Source: Clostridium beijerinckii HUN142 (GTDB lineage: Bacteria; Bacillota; Clostridia; Clostridiales; Clostridiaceae). From it: a DNA stretch of 64,000 nt. The stretch lies in contig NZ_JHXK01000008.1 in assembly GCF_000621745.1 (NCBI RefSeq), positions 1 through 64,000 of the forward strand, written 5' to 3'. The notes beneath the pieces are model-generated. The model was not told the origin of the DNA and did no database searches. It worked only from the letters and a program-made list of their open reading frames with translations. Shown here in pieces: positions 17,908-27,287 of the stretch (its first letter is position 1; each line of letters begins with the position of its first letter). The position numbers and the translations under genes are program-made.

Positions 17908-18549
17908 CTATTTATAATAGTCATACTTATCTTCAATTTTCTTTAACACTTGACTGAAAATTGCTATTACTACTAAGTAAACAGCACCTACTATTAAAAG
18001 AGGTAACAATGACACATCTCTATTAGCAGCAGTTTTACCTATCTTTAGTAACTCATCCATACCAACTACATAAACTAGCGATGTATCCTTGACTAAAGTT
18101 GTTATTTCATTTGCAACTGGCGGCATTACTGTTTTAAATGCTTGTGGAAGTATTATTCTAAAAAATGTTTGTCTCGAACTTAACCCTAAAACTTTAGCCC
18201 CTTCAACTTGTCCATTGTCTATAGACTCTATCCCTGCTCTAAATATTTCTCCAAAATAAGCTCCATAATTTAAAGTAAATGCTAAAATTGCTGCTGGAAA
18301 TCTATCAAAGCTAATTCCTACTAGCGGAAGTCCAAAGAAAATCACAATAATTTGTAATAACAGAGGAGTACCTCTCATTATAAGAATATATATTCCACTT
18401 ATTTGCTTAAGTATTAGAGATTTAGATGTCCTCATTACAGCGACTATTACTCCTAATGGAATAGATAATACTAAAGTAAGTACAAAAATTTCTAATGTGA
18501 CTTTTAATCCCTCTAATACTTGAGGCATTATCTCTAAAATATAACTCAA
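17908..18549 (-). CDS. Polar amino-acid ABC transporter, permease
   Basis: The 213-residue membrane protein has about five helices and the HisM/GlnP signature: MRGTPLLLQI, then NYGAYFGEIFRAGIESID GQVEGAKVLG and PQAFKTVMPP, the EAA loop that contacts the ATPase. The start is a TTG at 18547-18549 with GAGGAGG eight bases before it. It is separated from its binding-protein gene by 351 bases containing a terminator-like hairpin. Confidence 0.92.
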   Translation of the reverse strand: MSYILEIMPQVLEGLKVTLEIFVLTLVLSIPLGVIVAVMRTSKSLILKQISGIYILIMRGTPLLLQIIVIFFGLPLVGISFDRFPAAILAFTLNYGAYFGEIFRAGIESIDNGQVEGAKVLGLSSRQTFFRIILPQAFKTVMPPVANEITTLVKDTSLVYVVGMDELLKIGKTAANRDVSLLPLLIVGAVYLVVIAIFSQVLKKIEDKYDYYK

Positions 18550-18669
18550 AGTTATTTCCTCCTCTTTATTTTCAAATTATTTATATACGTAAAAGAATCT
18601 GCTTTGCAGACTGTGTGTTTCTAATACTTCTAAAAGTTATCTATAGATTGTCCAATAATATAATCTCCT

Positions 18670-18696
18670 AAAGAATAAAAAAGTGGCCAGCCCACA
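18670..18696 (-). terminator. Short terminator with family F tail inside the transporter cluster
   Basis: On the minus strand GTGG-GCTGG-CCAC is followed by TTTTTTATTCTTTAGGAG. It lies between the binding-protein gene and the permease gene and could lower expression of the membrane parts relative to the abundant binding protein. The stem is only four to five pairs, so strength is uncertain. Confidence 0.5.
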
Positions 18697-18710
18697 TTCC
18701 AATCAAATGT

Positions 18711-18805
18711 TAATAAAAAACAATTAAGAGTGATGGATGAAATCACTTTTAAATTTCCAAAAAGAAATTCTTTTATAATTTCATCCCTTATTATTCACCA
18801 TCAGT
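18711..18805. repeat. Hairpin repeat between binding protein and permease
   Basis: CAATTAAGAGTGATGGATGA and, at the other end, ATTTCATCCCTTATTATTCA pair across about 95 bases; the inner AAATTTCC/AGAAATTC also pairs. It resembles the ends of the purF-purC element (AATTAAGGATGAAATTTC), probably a decayed relative. Confidence 0.45.
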
Positions 18806-18900
18806 ATTTATATTTCTAACTAGTTAATTTAGTAAATTTTATTTATAATATTAACTTCATAAAATTCTAATAACTTAAGTTTGTAATTATCTAATTAACA

Positions 18901-19734
18901 CTATTTAAGGATTATATCTTTTTCAAACCATTTCTTTGATATTTCTGCTGCAGTTCCATCAGAAATAACTTCATCTAAAGCTTTGTTAAAAGCTTCTACA
19001 AATTTAGTATCACCTTTTTTAATTCCAACACCGTACTCTTCACTTCCAAAATTCTCAGTTAAGATTTTATATTTCTCTTCTCCTCTTGCTTTCATATAAT
19101 ATCTTGCTAAAATCTCGTCTACAACAATTGCATCTAATCTCTTTGCTTCTAAGTCCATTAATGCTGCATTATTATCTTCAAATGTAACAAGCTTTCCGCC
19201 ATCAAAAGATTTTTCAATATCACCAGCTGCTTCAACTGCATCTACTGCTGTTGATCCGTTTTGAGCACCAACTTTTTTACCTGCTAAATCACTTTTAGAT
19301 TTAATATTAGAATCTGCTAATGTTACTATAACTTGAGTGTTACTTAAATATGGCTTTGAAAATTCAACCTTTTCTTTTCTTTCATCAGTAATTGAATATC
19401 CATTCCATATTAAATCTATATTACCGTTGTTAAGCTCAGTTTCTTTCATACTCCAATCAATTGACTGAAATTTAACCTTTTTATTAAGTTTTTTACCTAC
19501 TGCATTTGCTAAATCAACATCAAATCCAACTATTTCTCCGTTCTCATCCTTAAATCCCATTGGAACAAAAGTATCATCTAGGCCTATTACTAATTCATCC
19601 TTATCTAATGCACTTTTTGCTGCCTTTGATTCTGATGATTTATTAGCATTCCCACCACATGCAACCAAGCTTACTCCCAATGTAGCTATGATAGCAACTA
19701 CTGTTATTTTTTTTATTAAATTATTTATTTTCAT
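18901..19734 (-). CDS. Polar amino-acid ABC transporter, substrate-binding lipoprotein
   Basis: The 277-residue protein begins with a lipoprotein signal (basic MKINNLIKK, hydrophobic core, lipobox LVAC with Cys26). The mature part is an SBP_bac_3 domain: LVIGLDDTFVPMGFKDENG, VGFDVDLANAVGKKL, WSMKETELNNGNIDLIWNG and a C-terminal DEVISDGTAAEISKKWF. It would catch an amino acid outside the membrane for the permease and ATPase downstream. The substrate cannot be told from sequence by eye. Confidence 0.93.
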   Translation of the reverse strand: MKINNLIKKITVVAIIATLGVSLVACGGNANKSSESKAAKSALDKDELVIGLDDTFVPMGFKDENGEIVGFDVDLANAVGKKLNKKVKFQSIDWSMKETELNNGNIDLIWNGYSITDERKEKVEFSKPYLSNTQVIVTLADSNIKSKSDLAGKKVGAQNGSTAVDAVEAAGDIEKSFDGGKLVTFEDNNAALMDLEAKRLDAIVVDEILARYYMKARGEEKYKILTENFGSEEYGVGIKKGDTKFVEAFNKALDEVISDGTAAEISKKWFEKDIILK

Positions 19735-19883
19735 ATGTACTAACCCCCTACATCACTTTCTATTTATCACTTTATCATACTAAAGCAAAAGAATCAAGTA
19801 TTTTTTATATTCTAAATTATAACAGGTATAATGACTGCTATATTATGCTCATTACACCCGCAAAAACTTAGAACTATGAATTT

Positions 19884-20399
19884 TTATCTAGTTGTCGCTA
19901 TTCTATCTATCGCTCTTTCAAGATTATTCATGTGTGATGTAAATTCATCTACTGTATCTGTCACTTGCTTTTTATCAATTGGATCCTTAAATGTATCTGC
20001 TCTATCTTTCGCGTCATCAACATTATCTTTAATTTCATCTAATTTATCAGATATATCATCAAATTTATTTTTAATATCTTCACTTTTCCCTTCAAAATCT
20101 GCATTATTGATCTCATCGGTCAATTCATCTGCTTTATCATTTAATTCTTTCATTACTCTTGTAGTATCACTATCTATTTCATTAGCTTTATCAGAAACTT
20201 CCTTAGGGCTCGACTTTAATTTATCCATTAACTCCTTCATCTTGTCTGATTCAAATACTTCATTAACCTTATCTGCAGATGGCTTTTCATCTGTATTTTC
20301 TTTTGTTTCAAGTATATAATCGTCTTTAAGATTACAACCAATTAAAGAAAAAGAAAGTATTAATAAAAGTACTAAACTCATTATATTTTTCTTTTTCAT
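19884..20399 (-). CDS. Acidic coiled-coil lipoprotein of unknown function
   Basis: The 171 residues start with a lipoprotein signal (MKKKNIMSLV... lipobox LIGC, Cys22). The rest is highly charged and helical, with heptad-like runs such as FDDISDKLDEIKDNVDDAKD, so an extracytoplasmic coiled coil is expected. I do not recognise a family. A ribosome binding site AGGTGAAAG precedes the ATG. An antisense frame of similar length on the plus strand is a shadow of the repetitive composition. Confidence 0.75.
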   Translation of the reverse strand: MKKKNIMSLVLLLILSFSLIGCNLKDDYILETKENTDEKPSADKVNEVFESDKMKELMDKLKSSPKEVSDKANEIDSDTTRVMKELNDKADELTDEINNADFEGKSEDIKNKFDDISDKLDEIKDNVDDAKDRADTFKDPIDKKQVTDTVDEFTSHMNNLERAIDRIATTR

Positions 20400-20509
20400 T
20401 CTTTCACCTCAATTTATTTTTATACTACATAGTCTATATTAATATTTTTTCGTTAATCTTTCAATAATGAAATTAAGGTACAATCAAAAAATAACTCCCA
20501 TATCTATAC

Positions 20510-21328
20510 CTAAAGTGTATTTTTTAACTTAGATAATAATCTTTTTTTATATTTTATACTTGCCACTTCACTTATATCTGCTAGCAATCTATAATTTGAT
20601 ATCCCACCATACACTCCTACTATAGGTATACCTTGAATAACTTTTGATACAACTATATTTTCAGATAGACATTTTGAAGCTGATTCAATTAATTCGTTTA
20701 TATCAATATTAAGACCATGCTTATTTTCAATATTATACGCAATTCTATCTGCTTCATTTGAATATAGAATTTTTTCATCTGTTTTTATAGAACTTGCACA
20801 AATTATATTTAATATAAATGCCTTTTCATCCTTAGATTTATAATCAAATCCATAATTTACACAAATCTCATACACAGTTTTTAGTATTACTCCAATAAAT
20901 ACAGGTATGTCCGGTATTCCAATTCCTAGTATACCGAGTAATGTCCCTTCAGCCGCTGTGATTCCTTTATTTATAAGCACACCTTTTTTCACTCTTTTAT
21001 CTATTCTGCTTAAATTTTTGTTATTCATCTGCTTAGATAAAATATACTCATCTATATCTGCTTCACTTTTAATTTTCTCTGAATTATAACTTTTTTCTAT
21101 TACTGCAGTACCTTTTTCAAAAACATAATAGAAGCCCTTTTCAAATGCTTTCTCAAAAGTTTCTATCATATTTTTCGGTATCTTTTCCTCTAATTGCTCT
21201 TTTACAGGTAGTATCTTGTTTTTTATATATTCATTTTCTTTTTTATAAAAGAACTTTTCTTCTCTTTTTATTAACTTTTTCATTTGACTATTTAATATTC
21301 TTTCTTTTCTTTTATCCCTATAATCCAT
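20510..21328 (-). CDS. EcsC-family protein
   Basis: The 272-residue product is basic and helical at the N-terminus, then has the EcsC-family core: AAEGTLLGILGIGIPDIPVF IGVILKTVYEICVNYGFDY, a glycine-rich helical hairpin probably touching the membrane, and later VSKVIQGIPIVGVYGG. B. subtilis EcsC gives the family its name, with no firm biochemical role. It is monocistronic by its spacing. Confidence 0.8.
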   Translation of the reverse strand: MDYRDKRKERILNSQMKKLIKREEKFFYKKENEYIKNKILPVKEQLEEKIPKNMIETFEKAFEKGFYYVFEKGTAVIEKSYNSEKIKSEADIDEYILSKQMNNKNLSRIDKRVKKGVLINKGITAAEGTLLGILGIGIPDIPVFIGVILKTVYEICVNYGFDYKSKDEKAFILNIICASSIKTDEKILYSNEADRIAYNIENKHGLNIDINELIESASKCLSENIVVSKVIQGIPIVGVYGGISNYRLLADISEVASIKYKKRLLSKLKNTL

Positions 21329-21518
21329 GCGCAGCTATACCGAATCCCTTCTATAAATAATAAATTACTGTATTTAATTAACCTACTTATATAATATAAT
21401 AATTGAACCAAAAACGGTATCTCAAACATAATTAATTGATTTACCAAAAATCATATATATTAATATGTAAAAGTTCGAGCAAATAAATTAAAATCTGTAC
21501 GCTCTCCCTTGGTTCTCT

Positions 21519-21650
21519 ACTTAAAGGAAACTCGACTCACTTTCGTTCGCTGAGTACTCACAGAGTAAGCGACCATCATCAAATCATAGATTCGAGATGT
21601 CTGCTTAACTGATTCACACAAAATCAAAGATTTTGGTTCACTACTTAAAA
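21519..21650. repeat. Family D repeat, copy 2
   Basis: TTAAAGGAAACTCGACTCAC, CGTTCGCTGAGTA, then GATTCACACAAAATCAAAGA repeat the words of the copy at 12019-12155. CTCGACTC...GAG and AATCAAAGATTTTGG fold as small hairpins. It lies just downstream of the SPFH gene's terminator. The remaining gap 21329-21518 shows nothing I can support. Confidence 0.6.
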
Positions 21651-21672
21651 GAGAGCAATTTACTTGCTCTCT
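21646..21672 (-). terminator. Terminator of the NfeD-SPFH unit
   Basis: On the minus strand GAGAGCAAG and TTGCTCTC pair, followed by TTTTAAG; AAGAGAGC at the base extends the stem. It lies about 10 bases past the SPFH stop. Confidence 0.75.
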
Positions 21673-21682
21673 TAATTTATAT

Positions 21683-22636
21683 TTATTTTTTTGCTGATGC
21701 TGATGATTTAAGCATATCCGCAATTGCAGCTATACTTCCAAGAGATGATAAAGTCTCATTTGGTAGTATAAGTTTGTTTGCTGGGCTGTTAGCCATTTCT
21801 TTAAGTGCTTCAACTTGCTTTAATGCTATAACAGTTTCATTTGTTCCAGACTCAATAATAGCTTTATTTACTTTTCTTATAGCTTCTGACTCTGCAATAG
21901 CTATTTGTTCTATAGCCTTTGCCTTACCTTCTGCTTCTAATAATTGAGATTCTTTTAAACCTTCTGCTCTTCTTATATTAGCCTGCTTTTCTGCTTCTGC
22001 AGATAATATTTTAGCTTGCTTTTCTCCTTCAGCCTTTTCTATTTGAGATTGTCTCAATCCTTCAGCTTGAAGAATCATAGCTCTCTTATCTCTTTCAGCT
22101 CTCATTTGTTTTTCCATTGCTTGTTGAATTTCAGCTGGTGGAACTATATTTTTAATTTCAACTGAAAGTATTTTTATTCCATAAGCATCAGTAACTTCAT
22201 CAATAATGCTTAAAAGATCTTGATTTATAGCATCTCTTCCTGATAAAATCTCATCCAAAGTCATGTTACCTAATATATTTCTCATATTAGTTGTAGCTGA
22301 ATATACAATACCTGATTGATAGCTTTCAATATTATAAACTGCATCCCTTGCATTTAATACCTTATAAAATATAACATTGTCTACTAATATTTTAACATTA
22401 TCTTTAGTTATAACCGATTGAGGTTCAACATCCAAAATTTGTTGTTTTGTAGAAACCCTTCTTCTAACAAAATCCACAAATGGTACAATAAAATGTAAAC
22501 CTGGCTCCAACACTCTTTGGAATTGTCCAAATCTTTCTACAACATATAAATATCCTGTATTTACAACCTTAATTGATGATATAACTACTATTAATATTAA
22601 TAGTAACATAACTCCTAAAATTATAATAACACTCAT
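21683..22636 (-). CDS. SPFH/Band 7 (stomatin-like, QmcA-type) membrane protein
   Basis: The 317 residues have one N-terminal membrane helix (VIIILGVMLLLILIVVISSI), the SPFH domain with GYLYVVERFGQFQRVLEPGL and LDVEPQSVITKDNV, then a long Ala/Glu-rich coiled coil with repeated KAEGEKQAKILSAEAEKQA. Family members scaffold membrane microdomains and often act with an NfeD partner, whose gene lies directly upstream here. The ribosome binding site sits inside the last codons of that partner, suggesting coupled translation. Confidence 0.93.
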   Translation of the reverse strand: MSVIIILGVMLLLILIVVISSIKVVNTGYLYVVERFGQFQRVLEPGLHFIVPFVDFVRRRVSTKQQILDVEPQSVITKDNVKILVDNVIFYKVLNARDAVYNIESYQSGIVYSATTNMRNILGNMTLDEILSGRDAINQDLLSIIDEVTDAYGIKILSVEIKNIVPPAEIQQAMEKQMRAERDKRAMILQAEGLRQSQIEKAEGEKQAKILSAEAEKQANIRRAEGLKESQLLEAEGKAKAIEQIAIAESEAIRKVNKAIIESGTNETVIALKQVEALKEMANSPANKLILPNETLSSLGSIAAIADMLKSSASAKK

Positions 22637-22639
22637 AAC

Positions 22640-23071
22640 CTAGTCCTCCTGAACCTTTTTAATTTTTAATTTTATTCCTTCTATTCCTGTGATAATAAAC
22701 TCATCCCCTTTGTGAATCATATCGCCTTCATTTACTACAGTCCAATATTCTCCACCAACTTTTACTTGGGCTTTATCGCTAATCTCTTTTTCGCTTATCA
22801 TAACTTTTCCTACATATGTTTCTTCCATAAGTGGTATTCTTTCGTTTATTACTTTAAATTTCTTCTTGAGTAACGGGTATCCAATTGCAAATGATATTAT
22901 GTTCAGTACAGAAAATACTATTATTTGAATTATAAATGGTACTTCCATCACCCCGCACACTGCAGCTGCGACAGCACCCACTGAGAATAATGTAAAACAA
23001 AAATTACTAGTTAATATATCTATCGCAAATACACATATAGCTATAATTAACCAAAAAACTGCCGCCCCCAT
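22640..23071 (-). CDS. NfeD-like membrane protein
   Basis: The 143 residues have hydrophobic helices near 5-25, 28-45 and 47-68, then a soluble OB-fold part with YVGKVMISEKEISDKAQVKV and GDEFIITGIEGIKLKIKKV, the typical short NfeD layout. It is the first gene of a two-gene unit with the SPFH protein, 3 bases apart. Confidence 0.9.
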   Translation of the reverse strand: MGAAVFWLIIAICVFAIDILTSNFCFTLFSVGAVAAAVCGVMEVPFIIQIIVFSVLNIISFAIGYPLLKKKFKVINERIPLMEETYVGKVMISEKEISDKAQVKVGGEYWTVVNEGDMIHKGDEFIITGIEGIKLKIKKVQED

Positions 23072-23388
23072 ACAATTTCCCTCCTTAAAAACATTACAAT
23101 ATTAGTTCTAAGATTTACTGTCCAATTTTTACATACATACTGGAATTTGTAATCTTATTTTATATTATACAGTATATTTATAAATATATCAAGATATTTA
23201 TTAACTCAAAAAGAGTTATTTTATACCTTTTATCTTCTTTTGATTTCACAAACATGTTAGTATATAATTATTAGGATATGTTTATGTTTACTAAGCAAAA
23301 TATACTTAAAACATATTTAATTATATTATAACTATATTTTGTTAAACCGATAAAAAACTTAAATTTTATAATTGCAAGGAGTGATTAA
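23072..23388. other. Divergent intergenic region between nfeD-like gene and nadE
   Basis: This AT-rich stretch must hold divergent promoters. Several TATAAT-like words occur (for example TATAAT near 23262 and TATTATAAC near 23324), but I cannot assign a -35. No repeat element or open frame was recognised. Confidence 0.35.
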
Positions 23389-25287
23389 ATGGATTTTATA
23401 AAGGTCGCAGCTGCTTGCTCTAAAACTAGAGTTGCAGATGTTGATTATAATGTTAAAAATATTTTACAGTGCATAGATGATGCAGTAAAAAACGAAAGTA
23501 AATTTATAGTTTTTCCAGAACTTTGCTTAACTGCTTATACTTGTGGAGATCTGTTTTTACAAGAATACTTGATAAACAAAGCTTTAGATGGAATTTTTGA
23601 AATATTAGAATCTACTAAAGACTATGATACTTTAATTGCTGTAGGTGCTCCACTTCTCTGTGGAAGTAGTTTATACAATTGTGCCTTTTTATTGTTTAAA
23701 GGAAAGGTTTTAGGAATAGTTCCTAAATCATATCTTCCAAATTACAGTGAATTCTACGAAAAAAGATGGTTTACTGAAGGTCTTTCAGTTGAGGATGAAA
23801 GAGTAGATTTACCATTTCAAAAAGATGTTCCTTTTGGAGTAAACTTAATTTTTTCATCAAGCATCGCAAACTTTGGAGTTGAAATTTGTGAAGACTTGTG
23901 GGTAACAATTCCACCAAGCTCTTATCTTTCTCTTATGGGTGCTCATATAATTGGAAACCTTTCTGCATCAAATGAGCTTGTTAGTAAGATGGATTATAGA
24001 AAAAGCCTAATATCAAATCAAAGTGCTAGGTCAATCTGCAGCTATATATATTCTTCTGCTGGTGTTCATGAATCCACTACGGATGTATTATTTAGCGGGC
24101 ATTTATTAATAAGTGAAAATGGTTCATTATTAAAAGAAAATGACAGATTTCAAAGAGAAAACGAAGTAATATATTCTATAGTTGATGTATTCAAATTAAA
24201 GTCTGAAAGAATGAAAAATTTGAGTTTTAGAGATTCATCTAAGTTTATCAATAAGAAACCTAGCACAATTAAATTTGAATTTAGTGGTGTTTCAATAAGT
24301 ACATTTGATAGATTCGTAGATAAACATCCATTTGTACCTTCTTACGAAAAAGAAAGAGAAGTTCGCTGCAAAGAAATATTTAATATTCAAGCTGCTGGCT
24401 TAGCAAAGAGATTAGAACATACAAGCTCAAAAAAAGCAATAGTTGGAATTTCAGGGGGATTAGATTCCACACTAGCCTTACTTGTAATAGTAAAGACTTT
24501 TGAATTACTTGGTATTGATAAAAAAAATATAGTAACCATTACTATGCCTGGTTTCGGTACTACTGATAGGACTTACAATAATGCTATTAATTTATGTAAG
24601 GAATTAGGTACAGACCTTAGGGAAATAAATATAGTTAAAGCATCTCTTCAACATTTCGAGGATATTGGTCATGATAAAGACATTCATGATGTAACTTACG
24701 AAAATGTTCAAGCAAGAGAAAGAACTCAAATTTTAATGGATATTGCTAATAAAGAAAGAGGACTTTTAATAGGTACTGGTGATTTATCAGAGCTTGCTCT
24801 TGGCTGGTGTACATATAATGGAGATCATATGTCAATGTATTCTGTGAATCCATCTATTCCAAAGACTCTTGTAAGATATTTGGTTCAATATGTAGCTCAA
24901 CATGAATCTACCGAAGTTGTACAGGATATTCTTATGGATATATTAGACACACCTGTCAGCCCTGAATTATTACCTAAGGATGCTAACGGTGAAATCGCTC
25001 AAAAAACAGAAGATATTGTAGGTCCTTATGAACTTCATGATTTCTTCTTATATCACTTCATTAAACATGGCTCAACTAAAGAGAGAATATTCTTTTTAGC
25101 TAAGGCTGCTTTTAAGGATGATTACTCTGGCGAAGAAATACAAAAATGGCTTGATAAATTCATTTTTAGATTCTTTACTCAACAATTTAAAAGAAGTGCT
25201 CTTCCTGATGGACCTAAAGTCGGAAGTATTTCTTTAAGTCCTAGAGGTGACTGGCGTATGCCATCAGATGCTAAGCCTTGGGAATAG
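23389..25287 (+). CDS. nadE: Glutamine-dependent NAD+ synthase
   Basis: The 632-residue enzyme makes NAD from deamido-NAD using ammonia taken from glutamine. The N-terminal nitrilase-like glutaminase has the Glu in FPELCLTAYTC, the Lys in VPKSYLPNYSEFYEKRWF and the Cys in GVEICEDLWV. The C-terminal synthetase has the PP-loop SGGLDS (from residue 355) and IGTGDLSELALGWCTYNGD. Length fits the two-domain form. AAGGAGTGATTAA precedes the ATG. The stop codon directly abuts the large hairpin at 25287-25483. Confidence 0.96.
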   Translation: MDFIKVAAACSKTRVADVDYNVKNILQCIDDAVKNESKFIVFPELCLTAYTCGDLFLQEYLINKALDGIFEILESTKDYDTLIAVGAPLLCGSSLYNCAFLLFKGKVLGIVPKSYLPNYSEFYEKRWFTEGLSVEDERVDLPFQKDVPFGVNLIFSSSIANFGVEICEDLWVTIPPSSYLSLMGAHIIGNLSASNELVSKMDYRKSLISNQSARSICSYIYSSAGVHESTTDVLFSGHLLISENGSLLKENDRFQRENEVIYSIVDVFKLKSERMKNLSFRDSSKFINKKPSTIKFEFSGVSISTFDRFVDKHPFVPSYEKEREVRCKEIFNIQAAGLAKRLEHTSSKKAIVGISGGLDSTLALLVIVKTFELLGIDKKNIVTITMPGFGTTDRTYNNAINLCKELGTDLREINIVKASLQHFEDIGHDKDIHDVTYENVQARERTQILMDIANKERGLLIGTGDLSELALGWCTYNGDHMSMYSVNPSIPKTLVRYLVQYVAQHESTEVVQDILMDILDTPVSPELLPKDANGEIAQKTEDIVGPYELHDFFLYHFIKHGSTKERIFFLAKAAFKDDYSGEEIQKWLDKFIFRFFTQQFKRSALPDGPKVGSISLSPRGDWRMPSDAKPWE

Positions 25288-25483
25288 CTAGCTGAAATCA
25301 TAAATATTTTTGTTCCGAAAAACTATGAAAATATCGCTGAAGGCTCTAAGTTGCAAGTTGCGCCCAATTCAGCATGCTCCCGCTTTCAGCGTGACAAGCT
25401 AAATTTGAACAACTTACAACTAGGAGCCTTTAACAGCTCATTTTCAAATGTTTTCTACACAAAAATATATATGATTTCTAGTT
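25287..25483. repeat. Family A long hairpin, copy 1
   Basis: The left arm GCTGAAATCATAAATATTTT... and the right arm ...AAAATATATATGATTTCTAG pair along nearly 90 bases around a loop CCGCTTTCAGCGTG. Read on the plus strand it matches the minus strand of 32379-32676 over almost its whole length. Arm bases differ between copies mostly as pairs: GGCTC/GAGCC here against GGTTC/GAACC there. It begins at the last base of the nadE stop, so the outer left part seems lost. Confidence 0.8.
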
Positions 25484-25537
25484 AAGATATTCACTTAAAA
25501 GTTGGTAAATGTACAAAATCTCTATATAGTTGTGTTT

Positions 25538-25625
25538 AATAATTTCTTAATTGTGCTTTACACTTTTTTAACTGCGAAAAGATCTTAATTGCACTTCGTG
25601 CTCTTTTTATAGGTGCGTACTTTTT
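25538..25625 (+). repeat. Family B mini-terminator units upstream of ilvE
   Basis: Three consecutive units read TTGTGCTTTACACTTTTTTA, TTGCACTTCGTGCTCTTTTT and GGTGCGTACTTTTTTC. The middle one is a GCAC-TTC-GTGC hairpin followed by TCTTTTT, an intrinsic-terminator-like shape in the direction of ilvE. The same units form the array in the asnB leader (38690-39030). Whether the ilvE transcript starts before or after them is unknown. Confidence 0.55.
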
Positions 25626-25727
25626 TCAAATGTGTGGAATTTTTTTTTGGATAGTGCTAAAATAGATGTTATTAAATAACAATAATAAACAATGGCAATA
25701 AGCCTTATAGATTTGGAGGAATATAAA

Positions 25728-26756
25728 ATGGGGAAAAAAGCTGATATAGACTGGGGTAAATTAGGATTTGATTACATAAAAACAGATCTTCGTTATATTT
25801 CAGTTTGGAAAGATGGAAAATGGGATGAAGGAAAACTTGTTGAAGACAATATGCTTAGTATAAGTGAAGCTTCTACGGTTATTCACTATGGCCAAAGTTG
25901 TTTTGAAGGACTTAAGGCATATACAACAAAAGAAGGCAAAATCCAATTATTTAGACCTGACTTAAATGCAGATCGTATGAATGAAAGCTGTGATAAACTT
26001 CTTATGCCACATATTCCAAAAGAAAAATTTATCGATGCAGTTAAACAAGTCGTAAAGGCAAATGAAAAATATGTACCACCTTATGGAAGTGGTGCAACAT
26101 TATATATTAGACCATATTTAATGGGGGTTGGTAACAATATTGGTGTTAAACCTGCTCCAGAATATATTTTCGGTGTATTTTGTATACCAGTAGGACCTTA
26201 TTTTAAAGATGGTGTATCTCCTTGCAATTATATAGTTTTAGATGACTTTGATAGAGCTGCTCCTCATGGTACTGGCGGAAATAAAGTTGGTGGTAACTAT
26301 GCCGCTTCATTACAAGCTCATGCTGAAGCTGTAAAAAAAGGATTTGCTGATTGTATTTACCTAGATCCAGCTACTCATACAAAGATAGAAGAAATAGGTG
26401 CTGCAAACTTCTTTGGAATAACTAAAAATGATGAATTCGTTACTCCTAAATCACCATCCATTTTGCCAAGTATAACAAAGAGATCTCTTCTTTACATTGC
26501 TGAACATTATTTAAAAATGCCTGTTTATGAAAGAGAAGTATTTATTGATGAAATAGATCAATTTAAAGAGGCTGGTGCTTGCGGTACTGCTGCAGTAATA
26601 ACTCCTATTGGTGGAATTCAACATAACGATAAATTACATGTATTCTTTAGCGAAACTGAAGTTGGTCCTATAACACAAAAATTATATGACTTACTTTTAG
26701 GAATTCAACTTGGTGATGTTGAAGCTCCAGAAGGCTGGATATACGAAGTAGAATAA
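25728..26756 (+). CDS. ilvE: Branched-chain amino-acid aminotransferase
   Basis: The enzyme exchanges amino groups between glutamate and the keto acids of Leu, Ile and Val. I place the start at 25728 (342 residues, [12 protein letters not shown]...) because GGAGG lies eight bases before it; the frame is open 12 codons further. Class IV PLP fold: [28 protein letters not shown], the PLP lysine in [12 protein letters not shown] (K186) and [11 protein letters not shown]. The length and these blocks fit the eukaryote-like BCAT subgroup. It is followed by a strong terminator. Confidence 0.95.
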   Translation: MGKKADIDWGKLGFDYIKTDLRYISVWKDGKWDEGKLVEDNMLSISEASTVIHYGQSCFEGLKAYTTKEGKIQLFRPDLNADRMNESCDKLLMPHIPKEKFIDAVKQVVKANEKYVPPYGSGATLYIRPYLMGVGNNIGVKPAPEYIFGVFCIPVGPYFKDGVSPCNYIVLDDFDRAAPHGTGGNKVGGNYAASLQAHAEAVKKGFADCIYLDPATHTKIEEIGAANFFGITKNDEFVTPKSPSILPSITKRSLLYIAEHYLKMPVYEREVFIDEIDQFKEAGACGTAAVITPIGGIQHNDKLHVFFSETEVGPITQKLYDLLLGIQLGDVEAPEGWIYEVE

Positions 26757-26776
26757 TACTTATATAATAAAGTTAA

Positions 26777-26816
26777 AAATAGTATGAACTTGCTAAAAGT
26801 TCATACTATTTTTTTA
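26777..26816 (+). terminator. ilvE terminator
   Basis: AATAGTATGAAC and GTTCATACTATT pair with a short loop, followed by TTTTTTATAC, about 20 bases past the ilvE stop. Confidence 0.9.
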
Positions 26817-26819
26817 TAC

Positions 26820-27020
26820 TCTAATTCAGTTCCATTTTATCAAAATAACTCCCTATAGATATCAAACTTTGAACTTAGACTTATTCATCTTATTTCTAGA
26901 TAAAATATATTCCAAAGTATCAGTACACTCCACAATTGTGTTATCCATACATAAATCTTCTAAAAAGTTTACTTCACTAAACTTTAGCTTAAACTATCAG
27001 TTAATTTAAGCTAAATAACT
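26820..27020. repeat. Degraded repeats in the ilvE downstream gap
   Basis: ATAGATATCAAACTTTGAAC TTAGACTTATTC (about 26855-26890) matches the right outer arm of the family A hairpin at 32379-32676 with few changes. TTTTATCAAAATAACTCC just before resembles the family C end. TTTAGCTTAAACT / AATTTAAGCTAAAT (26981-27013) forms a separate small hairpin. No coding frame was recognised in 26817-27287. Confidence 0.4.
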
Positions 27021-27287
27021 TTATAAAGAATGAATCATATAATTCACATCTATATATCATATCTGCCAATTGAGCTTGAACCTTTTATTCTTGATCTTCA
27101 TAATACTGAACATAAACTTGTTATTCCCGCATATATTTTACTCTCTTGTTATATTATATTAATCAAATAAATATACATTATATTATAGAATATTTAGTAA
27201 ACTTTTCTAATAGATATACGAATATATAAGTAATATATTGATACTAATTTTGAAGCTGAATTTATAATTTTAGGGAGGGGATATTAT

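Noticed and set aside
19831..20319. Rightward 162-codon frame
   Set aside because: It is antisense to the lipoprotein gene; its serine-rich composition is the mirror of the acidic coiled coil, and it has no start signals.
25288..25727. A T-box or leader peptide in front of ilvE
   Set aside because: No T-box sequence and no short frame rich in Leu/Ile/Val codons with a ribosome site; the region holds family A and B repeats.
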